Shown: positions 28,769 through 42,900 of the stretch, in pieces | How the letters are laid out: each line of letters starts with the position of its first letter | Numbering within the stretch: position 1 is the first letter of the stretch | Origin: Panonychus citri | Lineage: Eukaryota; Arthropoda; Arachnida; Trombidiformes; Tetranychidae | Assembly: GCF_014898815.1 (NCBI RefSeq) | Contig: NW_026515542.1 | Coordinates: 806,001-870,000, forward strand | Length of the DNA stretch: 64,000 nucleotides | Reading direction: 5' to 3' | The notes under the pieces: generated by a model | The model's input: only the letters and a program-made list of their open reading frames with translations | Databases searched by the model: none | Told to the model about the DNA's origin: nothing | Translations under genes and position numbers: made by a program

Positions 28769-30694
28769 GATGATGGTTCTGATTCTGAGAGAACTGTCCT
28801 TTGGTAGATTATCAGAATTAGTGGCCAAAAACATTACGAATTTTTGTTTTCCCGGATAATCAGTTTGCTGAAAATATTCATACCCATGATTCAAGAATAT
28901 GTGATATTCATATTGATGTCAAGAGACTTTGTTGACATTAAACATTGACCAGAAACTTTTTTCTCATCAGAGATTTTATCAAGATAAATATCAAAGAATT
29001 GAATTATCTCATGTATGAAACGTAATTTTGGAAGAAAATTTTCCATTCACTGTAATTAAACTCTGTCAAGTGTCATGAAAATTTAACTTTTTTTTTTTTG
29101 ATTGCAAAAGTGTCAAATGCCTGAACATTGATACCATTAATCTACCATTGTTACTATTAGTTGATCAATATAATTACCATAGTCTAAGAGTAAAAATTGT
29201 GATGAGCATATTTTATCAATTGGAATAGTTTCTGACTGAATATTTTTTTGTGATTTCTCAAGTTTTGAGATGAACCAAAAGAAATCAGAATGAAAAGTTG
29301 ACAGAAAACTCAAATTCAATCCTGATGATTCCCATGAATTCATTGAAATATATTAAATTCATGGTAATATCCGAATGGTGTCTCTCATCATCCTTTCTGA
29401 AAATGTCTTCATTTCTTTCATAATCAAATGAATAATTATGATAACAGTTGAAATCAAATCATCATGAGACTAATGTTGTTATTGTGATCTTTGATGAAGA
29501 TGAAAAAAGCAAATGGATGAGAAATTAGATTTTAAATAATGTAAATTCATCCTTTTTTCATCACCATGAATTCAGTCTGAATATCAATGGTGTAGAAACA
29601 GGAAGAGACAATTTCAAGATGAAGATGAAAACTAACAGAATTAAATTCGTACAAAAAATGAGTAGACAAAAAAAACTCTAAGTGAAACTAATGGTTTGTA
29701 TTATCACTGAAAGTGTATCATCATAATCATCATCATCTCCATCATCATCTTCATCAACTTGATGTATTTTCACTTGAATCCTGAAAAGTGAAAGATTAAA
29801 TTTGATGATAAACATGATGAGAATCAGACTGGACGAGGATGCTGATAATTTGTAAATACTATGAGAGGGATTAAGATAAAAGTAATTGATGGCCATTAAT
29901 TGTTGTCAAATGATGACAATTGATTGACAAGATAATATTTTGATTATTCAATTGTTAATCGTATCCTTGATTTGAAATGTTTAGTTAAAATCATTACCAA
30001 TGATTATGTACAATCAGTTAATGATAATGTGAACATGGTTTAAAAAAGCAATTTAACTGTTAAACATTTAGAAAATTATTGATTATTTATTGGAGATTAT
30101 TTAACTTCTTGTCAATTTAAATTATTGATTTGATTATTAAACTAAAATCAATGAGATGTTTTCATCATCAAAGTAATTTATTGTTGACAAAACTTTTCCA
30201 ATATAATCAAAAATAATCTAAAATTAACCTTAACTGTAAATGTTTACCTTAATTGTTGATCAACAATTTACGAGGATCAAACACTCGACTAATCCAGTAG
30301 GCGAGGATAAAGTTTTAAAATAAAGTTTGTTGTTAAAGTCACCAGATGATGATGATGACAAAATTTTTAGTACTTTGAGTTAGATTAACATGGGAAAGTG
30401 ATGGTGTTAATATTTGGTGTCTTGTTTTTTTTTGTCTCTCTGGCTCTCTCAGTTTCAAGGAAAAGGAAATGATAAAAAAGCCAAGAAAAAGACATGGCGA
30501 AGATTTTGATGATAAAAGTGATGTTCATGGAGTAAAAAAAGAAAGAGAAAAAAAACTTTCACTAGCTTGATGGTAACTCGACTATTCTGGGAACAAGGTT
30601 CATTGGCTATTGACAGGTTAACATAGACATGAATGTATTGAGGAAGCAAAAACTATTCTTGAATTAGATAACCACTTGAGAGGAAGATTCAGAG

Positions 30695-30743
<49 letters not shown>

Positions 30744-33700
30744 ACCTTCTTTCATCATCTGTGCCTTTTTTATCGAGCATTTTTTTCAGATAACCCAAAA
30801 TCTATTGGGAGTTGATTGTATTTACGATAACAAAATTTTATTAATAAGCTTCATCCATTTTAATATTACCTCATCCCAAGAGAGTCACCAAACACTGGGA
30901 GTTAATTTAAGTCTGGGAGAGATGGTGGGAAAGACTATTGGTCCATGATCAGCTGAGAGTAAAAATTTATAGAGGATAAAGAGAGTGAGAGAGATAATCA
31001 AATTATCATTCAATAGAATAGAAAATGAATGAAAAGTTTTTTTCTTCCCATTCAAATCAACTAATACTTTCTATTGGTTTGCCTTTACTAATCTTCATTC
31101 GTATTGGAAATAATATACACAGAACACAGTTTAATAGCTTATTGAAGGACAACAATTTAAATCATTACGAAATTGAGATCTTAATCCAATAAAAAATCTA
31201 CTGTTAGCATAACATTGACTTTGGGATTATAATCCGATTGAATTGAATGAACATTAGGATAAAAGAGTAAAGATTAACAAAAATGTTTGGTTTTCTTTTT
31301 GTGCTTTGGAGATGAGGATTAAAGAACTATCAACCTAAAGATGACCAATGGTCAATATTTCGTTCAAATATTTCTTCTTACCTTCCATGACACTCACCAC
31401 CCCTTTATTACGATTATTATTACTCCATAGACTTAAATTTGTTGCAGAATAACAAGAAACATTATGATAATTGTGGTAAACCAACAATGACCAATAATAC
31501 TGACCAAAGAAGTCAAAGTTTCCTATTTCCATGATAATCAGATTGGAATTTATATTAATCTTTATTTCATCAAGTAAATCCTATTATTGGAATAATAATA
31601 ATAGGATATCATCATTATCTTGACCATGATATCCACTGGTTTTCATTGATAATCCATTTCATGTTCACTGATTTATTGAAAATAAGATAATAAATTTCAA
31701 AACCATTCAGCTTTTTCTCATGATCCTCTTATCATCATGATCATCAGACTGTATTACTATTTCTTATATATGATATTACTAATGAATGGAAATTATTGAT
31801 TATCTGGTTCTCATTTCAATCTGTGAGCTTTTTATTGATAAAAAAATCAGGTAAACAACATTTTCTTTGGAAGAATAAAAAATTTTCCACCATGAAAAGA
31901 GAAAAAAAGTAAAATATTCAATCATCGATTGAGAGAAGGAATTTTTTCTTGTGAAGAAAAAAAAATGTTCTATTCTCGAACTCAGAAATATATGTATACA
32001 ATATATTCTAGTATAATCTTTACATTATAAAGATTACATTGGTCTTGGAATATTCTCCCTGTTATCATGCTGACACTGAACTGATGAACTTATTGAATTC
32101 TGAGCCTTATCGTTATCATGAATCTCTCCCCTTTCGTCTACTATTATATTGTGATATTTACTCAGGGAATTTGTTTTTTTTCTGCTGTTCTTTGCTCAAA
32201 TATTTCAGGTGATGTTATTATCGATATGAATCCATGGTAACAATCAGAATTTTTCATTTTTCTTTCCCTTCTAAACAAGAGAAAATGACGAAAAAAGAAA
32301 ATCAAAAAGTTCAGCAGAAAATAACAATGATAGGTATTACTCTGAATCTATTTACTAAGATTTTCATGATGATAAACAAAAGACTGAATTGAAATATCAT
32401 TCAATTGAGATTTATTATCGTTTGTTATTATGATTCTCAATTTAATTCGGATGGAAAACAATAATATTATTGTTTACTTGTATTTAGAACTCTGAATTCC
32501 AGGGAATAATAATAATACCTAATAATCAGAATTCTTAGCATTTTAGAAAATTCATTCTTCCATTAATACTTTTTTTTCCTTATTCTCTCTCGATCTCTCT
32601 GCCACACACAATATTATCAAATGAGAACAGACTGTTGACATTTCGTTTAATTATCTTCTTCTAATACGATTATCCTTTTTATTCATGGGACAGAATTTAT
32701 CGAAATTGAAATTTCTGTCACATAGAATGAAGAGAAAAAAGAGAAATTATTTTCTTCAGTTCCTCTTTCTTGACAATGATATTCCATAGATATAAAAATG
32801 AAGATAAATCAAGAATCATGAAGAAACTGGTGATATTGTCATTGACATTTATCATGAAATAGAATATAATTGAAGTTAAGATTGTTAAGAAAATTCTGAC
32901 AAACAGAATACTAGAGAAACTGTGTCACTTTCTTTCTGCTCATCATTTGTTTCAATGGTTCAGACTCATTGGTGATAATTCTGATAGTTACGATGATGAT
33001 AAAGATTAATATGAAATCGATATTGAGCCAACTATGTTTCAAATATTTTCTCCACCTTCATACCCTCTTCCACCTCTTCATGTTTTCTCCTTTTACTATC
33101 AACTTATCAGCCAAAGAAAATACTAACTGCAAGTAGATAAGAGTGTCAAGTGGTAATCATATTAAACATCCTTCTTATCCATTTTATCACCACTGATGAT
33201 GAACATGAGAAGATAATCAGTGTATCATCCAAGGAAAATGCTCAGACGAAAAAAGATAATACATTGGACGAGAAAGTTTTTTTTCTAAGTCTGGAATAAT
33301 ATCGTGAACTCAGCAAAAAGTTTCACTGTTATCTTAAAGGTTAGATAATAGTCACTTCGTGATTCTCATTCTCATGAATTGATCAAAAATCTGATCGAAT
33401 TCAATGTAAATTCCTTACCATGCTTATGAATAGTTTCTAAGGTTGATACATGGAAACCATGAGAATTCGATAAAGTCAACACCTATTATTCAGCTACTAT
33501 TGTTATCCATTTTGAAATCGTCGTTAATTCATCATGATTCAAACTTTTCTTTTATCAAATCTCAGTCGTTCTCATCTTCGATAATCATGAGGATTCCAAT
33601 ATTTTGTATACAATTCATCTTATCTTTTGGTCAGTATCTAAATAATAATGGCCGTTAGTTTTCACGACTAGAGACTTAATCTTGACGATAAAACTCCCAC

Positions 33701-33878
33701 AGGAATCATTCCTTCATCATTTCCATCATTCCTATTCTCATCTTCTTACCAACATGATAATGTTTCCATTCCAAAAGTATCTTTCTTTCTCACCAGTGTA
33801 ATAAGAGCTTTCAATTCCCTTTTACCACCACAAGAAACTTTCTCTCACCTTCTAGATACTTTGTCCATAGTAAATAAT

Positions 33879-33915
<37 letters not shown>

Positions 33916-36900
33916 CACTTCGATCAGCATGGTTTCTCCACCATTCCTTGCATATACATTATCATTATTACCATTCCCAGGGATCAATTCGCAACCAAAT
34001 CACCTCCTAATCTCATACCCTTTTCCTTTGCATTAATCAATAAACACAAAAGCAACTCAAGCATCAACTTGGAATCCAAAATGGCTTCCGAAAAATATTC
34101 AATCCATTTGATATTTTATATCGTAAACAGCATTAAGTCATCAAAGTCTCGGAATCTGTTTATTAGTAATAACAACATTTCTGGTTCATTAAAGTTCACT
34201 GGAAATAACTTACAGTCAACAATCTGTACACTGATTGTTTCAATTTAGCTTATCCTTCAATCATTCTTACAACAAACCATCAATGATAATGATTATATTA
34301 AGAATACACTTTTGATTCTCAGTCTAAAGTATTCAAGCTCAATAAAACTTTTTACAGAATTTCAACTCAAACACCATGTGAATGGTTCGTTTGATTCAAT
34401 TCAGATGATAAAACAATGATTAGGCTTACAAACATCATCAATCAGATCACATTTTGTTTATTACATTTCCAATATTGGTATTAAATGTAATATGTTAACT
34501 ACTAGATGATTGATTTAGTATGAATAATATTTGTCTCTGATTCCTATCAACTCAAACTCTTACAATCTGATAACCTCTCATCACTTTGAATTAGATTTAA
34601 TCTGTAAGATTATCTTTAACTTTTATCAATAGTATCTGAATGAATGGAGAAATCAAATTATTATCACATGATTAAAAGTTTTGATAGAAAAACTCAGAGT
34701 TGTAAAAGTTTTTCATTGTCTCTTTTCATTGATTAATCCATTCTCGTGAAGTTTGATTAAAAGTTGAAAAGTTCTTGTCATTGTTGATGAAAATTGTCAC
34801 CTGAATGGATAAATATCATGACATTTATATTAAGTTTACCATCAAGACTTTTCTCCCTTGAACTAAAACAATACGTTTAAATGATATTCTAATGCTACGA
34901 TTGAAACTGAATCTTTTCTCTTCTCATCAAATTGATTCAACTGATGAAATTATTTTTTTTTCTAGATTTTTATCATTCAAACAGTTACTCTCATTATCTA
35001 AGAGCATTTGAATTGTTTCATTGCGTCACTGAAATCAGATTAACTAGATTGCTCATCGAAAGATTATCTTAAATTCAATAACAATAATAACAACCTTATA
35101 TTCACATTATCTCATCTTCATCATTAGAGTCTTATTTTCATTCTCAACTCTCTTTTATCTTTAGCATCCTCATCTTTAGCCTTTCGAACGTTAATTTGAA
35201 GGGTAAACCCTGGAAATCCATTTACTGGAAGTGTAATTTTTTTTCTTTGTTCTAATCTTTTCCTTTTTCTTTTTGTTCATTTCAAATGGAATACACCTTG
35301 AGCATAGCAAACCTATTACCTGGAAGTTTAAGAAAGTTCAGCGGATGAGTAAAGTATTCAGGGAATGAGTGGTGATGATGATAATCAGCGCTCAATAGTA
35401 AGCCTATGTGAAGAAAATAATTGTCTGTTTTCAAGCGAAAGTAAAAGAGATAAACAAAGGATAAGAATGAGGGAATTCCCTGTAGGGCCAATATGGGAAA
35501 GAGAGAACGAGAGAATTTTCTCCCTTCTCATCATCATCATGATCTCATCTATGGGTTAACTCAATTGCATTTATCGTAAAGAGGAAATGATGTGGTTTAT
35601 CCTCTCCCATCTTCATCTCTTACAATTTCCATCACCTTTTTTACCTAATAAATTGAAAGTTCATCAGCTTAAAGTTCAAGTAGATTGTTCAACTTACCAT
35701 TAACCTCTTAATCTTATTCTTTCACAATTCAGTTTAATCTACATAATCAAAGTTATCTCCTCATAATCATCATAATTTTTTATTTCAAATTGGCTCTTTA
35801 GCTTCTCTTGAATTACCATTGATAAAATATTATCAACAGTTAATCTAATCCACTCACTGAGTTAATCTTTAATCATCAAAGTCTCAACTGATTCAAAAAA
35901 AGATTCATGACTCAGATTAACATTGATCACTCAACCTTATTACATGGATAAATCAGCAATTTAACATTTATTGAAATTGATGATATTATCTAGAGTTTAA
36001 CCTTGATAGATAAGATTAGATGAAGATTTCATCGGGAAAATTATCAATTTTAATCCATTAATCACATCATATAATCAATAATTTATGTGTGTGTGTAAAA
36101 TGATTGAGGCAAAAAAGTTCATTCAACAAATTCAGCACATTTTGTAAGGGAAACGCTTCGATCGGCTTCTTTCCCCCTTAATTATTTCTCTCCATCAACA
36201 ATCAATTATATTTGTTTATCCCGCTTAATCTCTGTAACCAATCATCTCTTTCTTTACCTGCATAAATACCTATGCTATTTCCTTTTCCACATCAGTTGAA
36301 AATAGTTGTTACTACTCATCTTTGTATTAATCTCTCAATCAGGTTATGTTAATGTCTAACCTTTAACTTACTCAAGTTAACTCTCTCTTCCCCAATCTCT
36401 CAACTTCCGTTTCCATGTTATAAATCTCAAAGTGTTACTTACTTCAATAAACAATTTCCTAATTAACTAAATCGTTACTCAATTGCTCTTGCTAATTAGC
36501 TAAGAGGGATATTAGGGTAATTTACTAAACCCTCTCACTAATTGCTAGGATTGCAGTTCGATCATTTCGGTGCATTTTTGTAAGGGTGCCTGTACCTCAT
36601 CCCCGTGAATTAATTAGACCTTACAAATGGTGGAGATCCCTCATTACTTAAACGAGTAATAACTTCAGAGAGTAGTGGTAATCATTATCTTGTCTGAAGG
36701 TCATCGTGAAAAGTGTGTTCCTTTTACGTGTGACTAGCTCTGAGTGTGTTCTTTCCTGTGTGTGCTTTTAGCAACAATTAGTAACAATTTAACAAAGTGG
36801 AGCTTTCGTCCTCATCTTCAATAGAATCAAAATTCTTCACATCATTCGATTCGAGAATTTATTCATCATTAAGAACAGCATTTTCTGTTCCAAACCTCAA

Positions 36901-39900
36901 CACATCTTTAGTTGAATTTTTCACGAAAACAAAGAGTTAACGTGCACGATTGGACATTCAGTGATTCAATCATGTCTGAAGAAACAATTACGGTTGGCGC
37001 TTATATCAATGACGAGACTAATCGTCAAAAGCTCTGTGAAATTTATGGACTTAAATATTCAGTCCAAGGTAAAGCCTATGTCACCAAGGTCATTCGCGAG
37101 GCGATGACCACAAGCCTTATTTGTGGTTCCTTTATCCTATTCATCACCCATCGATAAAAATCATCAATTCGACCCTAAATTCCTCGATTGCCCTGAAATT
37201 CACCACCGATTGAGAAGCGCTGGTATTACCGAAGAGAATCTTCGAAAATTAATCAAGGAAGAAGTCATCGATGAAGGTAAGAATCTCTCTGAAGATTATC
37301 TAAAAGAACTTGAGTTCACATCTATGCAAATCAGAAGGTATTTTGAGTGTTTCCCTCAGAATGATGATCATGATGAAGCTTTAGTCGATGACATTGTCAA
37401 TGACGAGCCTCATGATTATCATTCTCCACTCCCAAATAACCACAAACAGAAAACCAACCCTCAGACTTCAATCAATTCCAATCAAATGTTTAATTTCACT
37501 CCTCAATTTTTTCAGCAAATGTTCAGATCTAATTCACCATCAATTCTTGATGGATTTAAATTCAAATCAGTAATTGAAGAATACATTGAAAAAGGGTCAC
37601 TGACTTTTTGCCAATGGTTAAACAAACTAGAGAGAAGAGTTTCTTCTAGAATTATCTGATCACCTTGCTATTAAAACTCTCTGTGCACAAGTAACTGATG
37701 ATATTCATAAAGCTATTGATGAAATTCTCAGAAACAATCCTAACATTTCTTTTGCTAATTTAGTTAAACGTGTTCGTGAAAGCTTCGTAGGCGAAAGAGA
37801 AGTAGCTGAAGCGACTGAAAAATTGTTCAATAAGAAATTCACGAAAGGCATCAATCCAAGTGATTATGTCTTCGAATTAACAGAAGCAGCTAGGTTAGTG
37901 ATACCTAAGATTCCAGATAAAGGAATCATCTTTTTAATTCTCCATTTGCTTCCAAATGAATTGAGCTTCTCTTTGAGACACAATTCAAATGTAAACACGT
38001 TGGATAAATTAACTAAATTTTTAATCATTTATAGCAATAAGATAAAGGATAGCTCTTGCGATGAAAATTATGTTCCGAGTCCAATTAATCGTCGACAGAA
38101 TCAAAGTAACAATAACAATAGAAAATCTAATGGATTTAACTCAATTTCACTCCCAGTAAAGATAATTCTAATCGATCCCAGCGATCAAATCAATCCAGTT
38201 CACCTAATTCTAGAGGTAAATCTGTCGTACAATCAAGATCAGAACAGTTCATCATCACCTAATAATTCAAGATCGTCTAGAGGTCGATCAAGTAATTATA
38301 GAGGACGAGGAAGGTCAAACAATCAGCAATCTAATCGACCTCCAAATCAACAGTCAAATCAGCAACAATCCACAAATTACAGTAACAATGAGAATAACAA
38401 TAACAGTAACACAAACAATAATAGTAATTATTGTTCCTTATGTACTAGTTACGGTCATTCGACAGCAAATTGTCAGGCTAGAGTAGCCGCTGAAAATTCA
38501 ACAAATTGTATGATACAAGCTATCAACAATCAAATCAATATGAGACCGAGAGTAACAATTAACATTGATCACCATGAAATAGCCAATATTGAAGCTCTTC
38601 TTGATTCCGGCTCAGGCTCAACTTTCATGCGAAAAGATTTAGCAATTAGATTGCAAATTCCTATTTATCAGAGTCACCATGAGTTTCTAGGGTTGTCAGG
38701 AAGAAATAGACCTGTGAGAGCGGTAGGTGTTACACAATTGGTTTTTAAAGTAGAAAATCCAATCAAATTGGATCCATTAAGAGTTTTTGTCCTTGAGGAG
38801 TTACCATTTGAAATGATACTTGGTAAAAATTTCTGGTTCTGGTCTAACACAGCACTGGAAGCTGACCGGTGAAAGGTTGAAACCAACCAGATCTGGTAAA
38901 ATCTCAGAATTACTCTGAAGATTCCCGGACCTGAATGTTTTCATCACCTTTCACAACTCAATTCCCAAGAATCTATGGACCCGCCCGTAATTACCCACCT
39001 AACTGCAGACAAATTCGCTCACAGTCCACAACTTCGACCTCACATTCAACCTCAAACTCACCTTCACAACAAAATCAATCAACTACAAATCATCAACAAA
39101 TAAATCATTCAACAATTAATCAACAATCATCACCTTCCAGCTACAATCAACCTACAAGTCACAATCATCCAAATCAATTTAATCATCAACAATTAAATTC
39201 TTCTTCTTCTTCAACCTTTAATCACAATTTAATCTTTCCACATCAATCAACTTTTAATCAATCGCCTTATAATCAGCAATCAATTAATTTTAATCAACAA
39301 TCAAGCCATTTTAATCAGCATGATAATCATGTCCTCCTTTCAGATGAACAATATCTTCATGAAATTAAAAAAGCCAAATTAGACACAAGACGAGATGAAT
39401 TTCCTTCGGAAATTTCAAATTTACAATCAACATTAATTAAAGGCATCTCATCAAATTTAAATCAGCATCAAAAATCAACAATGGTTGATTTTCTTAACAA
39501 ATTTAAATCGGTTTTCTCAACTCACAAATACGACCTGGGTTGTATTCCAGCCGAAACAGTCAATATTAAAATCGATATTGGAAGTCATTCTATTCCAAAA
39601 TGTAACCCTTATCGACTTGGTCCAAAGAAGAGGGAAATTCTGGACAAGAAGATAACTGAACTAATTCAGAACAACATCATTGAACCATCTAATTCCTGTG
39701 GTGGTTCCCCTGCATTTCTAGTCGAAAAACCTGGTGGTAAAGACTATCGTTTGGTTACATCATTTAAAGAACTGAATTCTATCATGAAAACAAGAAGCTA
39801 TCCAATGCCCAACATTGATGATCATATTCAAGCTTTGGCAGGCTATGAATATTTCATCACCATCGATTTTGCTCAAGTTTCATCAAATCAATTAAATCCT

Positions 39901-42900
39901 TCCGAAAGAGAAAAGTCGCTCTTGTTACCGAAATGGGTAAATTTCAATATGTGAGATTACCCATGGATTAGCTGATTCCCTGCCTACTTTCAACAATTCG
40001 TAAATTCTGTCTTTGCAATCTTCTACAAAGCTTGTTTAGCATATATTGATGACATCGTCATTTTTGGAAAAACGTTTGATGAATTAATCGCAAATGCTAA
40101 TTCCGTTTTTTCCCGAATAAAAGATATTGGTTTAAAAGTTCAGCCTGATAAGTGTAAATGGGGACATAAAGAAGTAAAATTCTTAGGTCATATTATCAGC
40201 GGAAATTCAGTTCGCCCGGATCCTGAGAAAATCCAGCGCCTTAAGGAATTTCAACCTCCCAAAAATGTCAAGGGACTTCAAAGTCAACTGGGACTTTTCA
40301 ATTATCTATCGAAATTTATCCCTAATTACTCAACTGTTGCTTCGATTCTGTTCGAGTTATGTTCTAAGAAGAACAAAGGTAAATTTAATTGGGATAAACA
40401 TCATCAAAAGGCTTGGCAGCACATCAAAGATTCATTGATAAAAGATTGTTTACTTTCTCAATTCAAACCTGAAGCTCAACATAAATTGATGGTTGATGCT
40501 TCATCTATTGCTGTTGGCGGGATTCTCCTTCAATTAGAAAACAATAAATGGAGAGCAGTTTCTTATTTTGGACAGAAACTTGCAAAATATCAACTGGCTT
40601 ATACGATAACGGAGAAAGAGTGTTTGGCCGTTATCGTTGCAGTTAATAAATATTCTCATTATCTAAGTGGAAAAAGTTTCACGATCGTTTCCGATCATTG
40701 TGCACTTTGTGCTTTACCGAAAATTAATTTTAAATGTGCACGATTGCACCGATGGGCCTCACTAATGTCACAATACGACTACAAGATCGAGTATAGTAAA
40801 GGAGATACTCATCCAGCTGATTGCTTCTCACGTTCAAGTGAATGGCGCCATAAGAAAATCGGTGAAATAAATGAAGAAGACTATTACAAATATCTATTAT
40901 TTGCTTTTGAGGAAAATTGTCAAGTGATGTACAACGATTGTCATCAATCTCCTCACAATTTAATTCATAATTCTAACTGGATGGATAGGGATGATTCATT
41001 AATCAAAAATTTCGATTGTGACGACATTGAAATGATTAAGGATGAAAATAAACATCAATGGATTTTATTTTCGAAACAATTATGGAAGAAATTGAGAGAA
41101 AATGGGACAACCTGAGATTATTGACGATAAATTAGTTTCTAAATTTATCGCAACTGGTGATCAAAAATTCAAAGTTGATGATGATTTTAACGATTCGAGC
41201 GAAATTAAAAAGCATCAATCGAAAGACAATTATGTCAAACAAACAATTCGACAGCTATCAAAAGGTTATCTAACCAAGCATTTTGTCATGAAGCATGGGC
41301 TTCTTCAAAGAAAATTAACTAATAACAATTTGGCAATTGTTCTTCCTGCTTCTCTACAAGAAAAAGTTTTTAGTGCTTTGCACACGGAATCAATCGGAGG
41401 TCATTTTGGGTATAAATCTACTTCGAAACGAATGAAAGAACTATTCTGGTTTCCTCAAATGGACGAATGGTTAAAATCGAAAATTGCTAATTGCGATACT
41501 TGTTTATCTTTTAAACATCCCACAACAAACAATCATCGACCTCATCAAATGCCGATTCCAACTCAACCATTAGAACGATTACAAATCGACATCGTCGGAA
41601 AATTTCATCCGTCATCTCAAAGAAATGAATATTTATTCACAGCTGTCGACTATTTCACTAAATATGTATTCGCTCAACCTTACAGGAATCAAAAGGAGAA
41701 CGAAGCAATTAAGTTTGTTAAATATATTATTCAATTTATCGGGCATCCTAAAGTTATTCAAGTGGATAATGGACCCTGTTTTAGATCAAATGGATTTAAA
41801 GAATTTTGTGAGCAACAAAAAATTAAATTACAATTTACAACTCCTTATCGACCTCAATCGAACGGATTGATCGAAAGGTTAAACGGTATTTTGGGAAACC
41901 GTATCAACATGTTTACAGTTATACCAAAAGATTGGGACAAGTGGATAACTGAACATGTTCTAAGTTACAATTCTGCTCATTCAGAAAATTTACAAACTTC
42001 TCCTTATTATCTGTTGTTTGGAAAATTACCAAACACTCCGCTACTCAATGAATTAGAAATTCAGCCTACGCAATCAAATCATGAGGAACTTCAACAATTA
42101 AGAAATGATCATTATCAGAGAATGATCGCTAATCAACAGAATCGACTTGATTTAATTGAACCTCAACCTTTACCATTTAAAGTAGGTGACAGAGTTAAAG
42201 TTTCTGTTAAAATTCAGAACAAATTAAGAGGAAAGAAATTAACTGCTCCTTACAAAGGAGATTATATTGTTATTGAAACTTATGATTCTGCGGCCTTAAT
42301 TGTGGGACCAAAAGGTCCAGCATTTAAAGTTAATTATGAAAATTTAAAACTAGCAGGTGAAAGATCTGAGATAACTGATTTAACTGATCAATCAGCTGAT
42401 GTTTTGACAACATCAGAAAACACAGAATAAGTTAATTGTTCAATTAATTGTCACAATTAACTTAAGTGAACTTCCTATCAGTATCAAACATTTCTTCTTT
42501 CTAATCATCAGAAATTAAAATTTTAATTTCTGCTTTCATTCAATCTCACTTTCCCCTCTCATAATTAAAAGATAGATATTCCCTTTCATTCCATTGATAA
42601 CCAAAGTAAATTACCCTAATTATCAATGTTCAGATAGCAGTGGTCACAAATTAGATTTGATCAAAAAAGTAAATTACCCTTTGATCAATCATTCGCAAAA
42701 ATTTAAAGTTAATTCAGTTCAGAGTAAATTACCCTGATACCTGACTGATTAATTTAAATTTCAATGAATCAATTAATTGATTCAAAAAACCTTTTACCAA
42801 TCCCTTGATTTGTTGTTTTTCTTTCTCCTCCTTTGGTGGAATAAATCAAAACTTCGCCATTGATAATCAATCAGATCCATTGAGATAATTCCCTTTAACG

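Larger units (their letters stand above)
18585..36142. other. bib intron interior, left part: no gene seen
   Basis: About 17.5 kb of AT-rich non-coding DNA. It contains (TC)n at about 20842-20859, 26321-26341 and 27753-27778, and (GA)n at 28722-28764, 30708-30739 and 33882-33909, plus dispersed ATG/ATC repeats. Short frames give only low-complexity peptides. Confidence 0.6.
36143..36625 (+). repeat. 5' LTR
   Basis: 483 bp, ends TGTAAGG and CCTTACA (7-bp inverted ends). It contains a TATA-like ATAAATA at 36262-36268 and AATAAA at 36446-36451. A hairpin with the reverse-orientation loop motif sits at 36494-36543, downstream of the poly(A) signal and so probably in U5. Confidence 0.95.
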
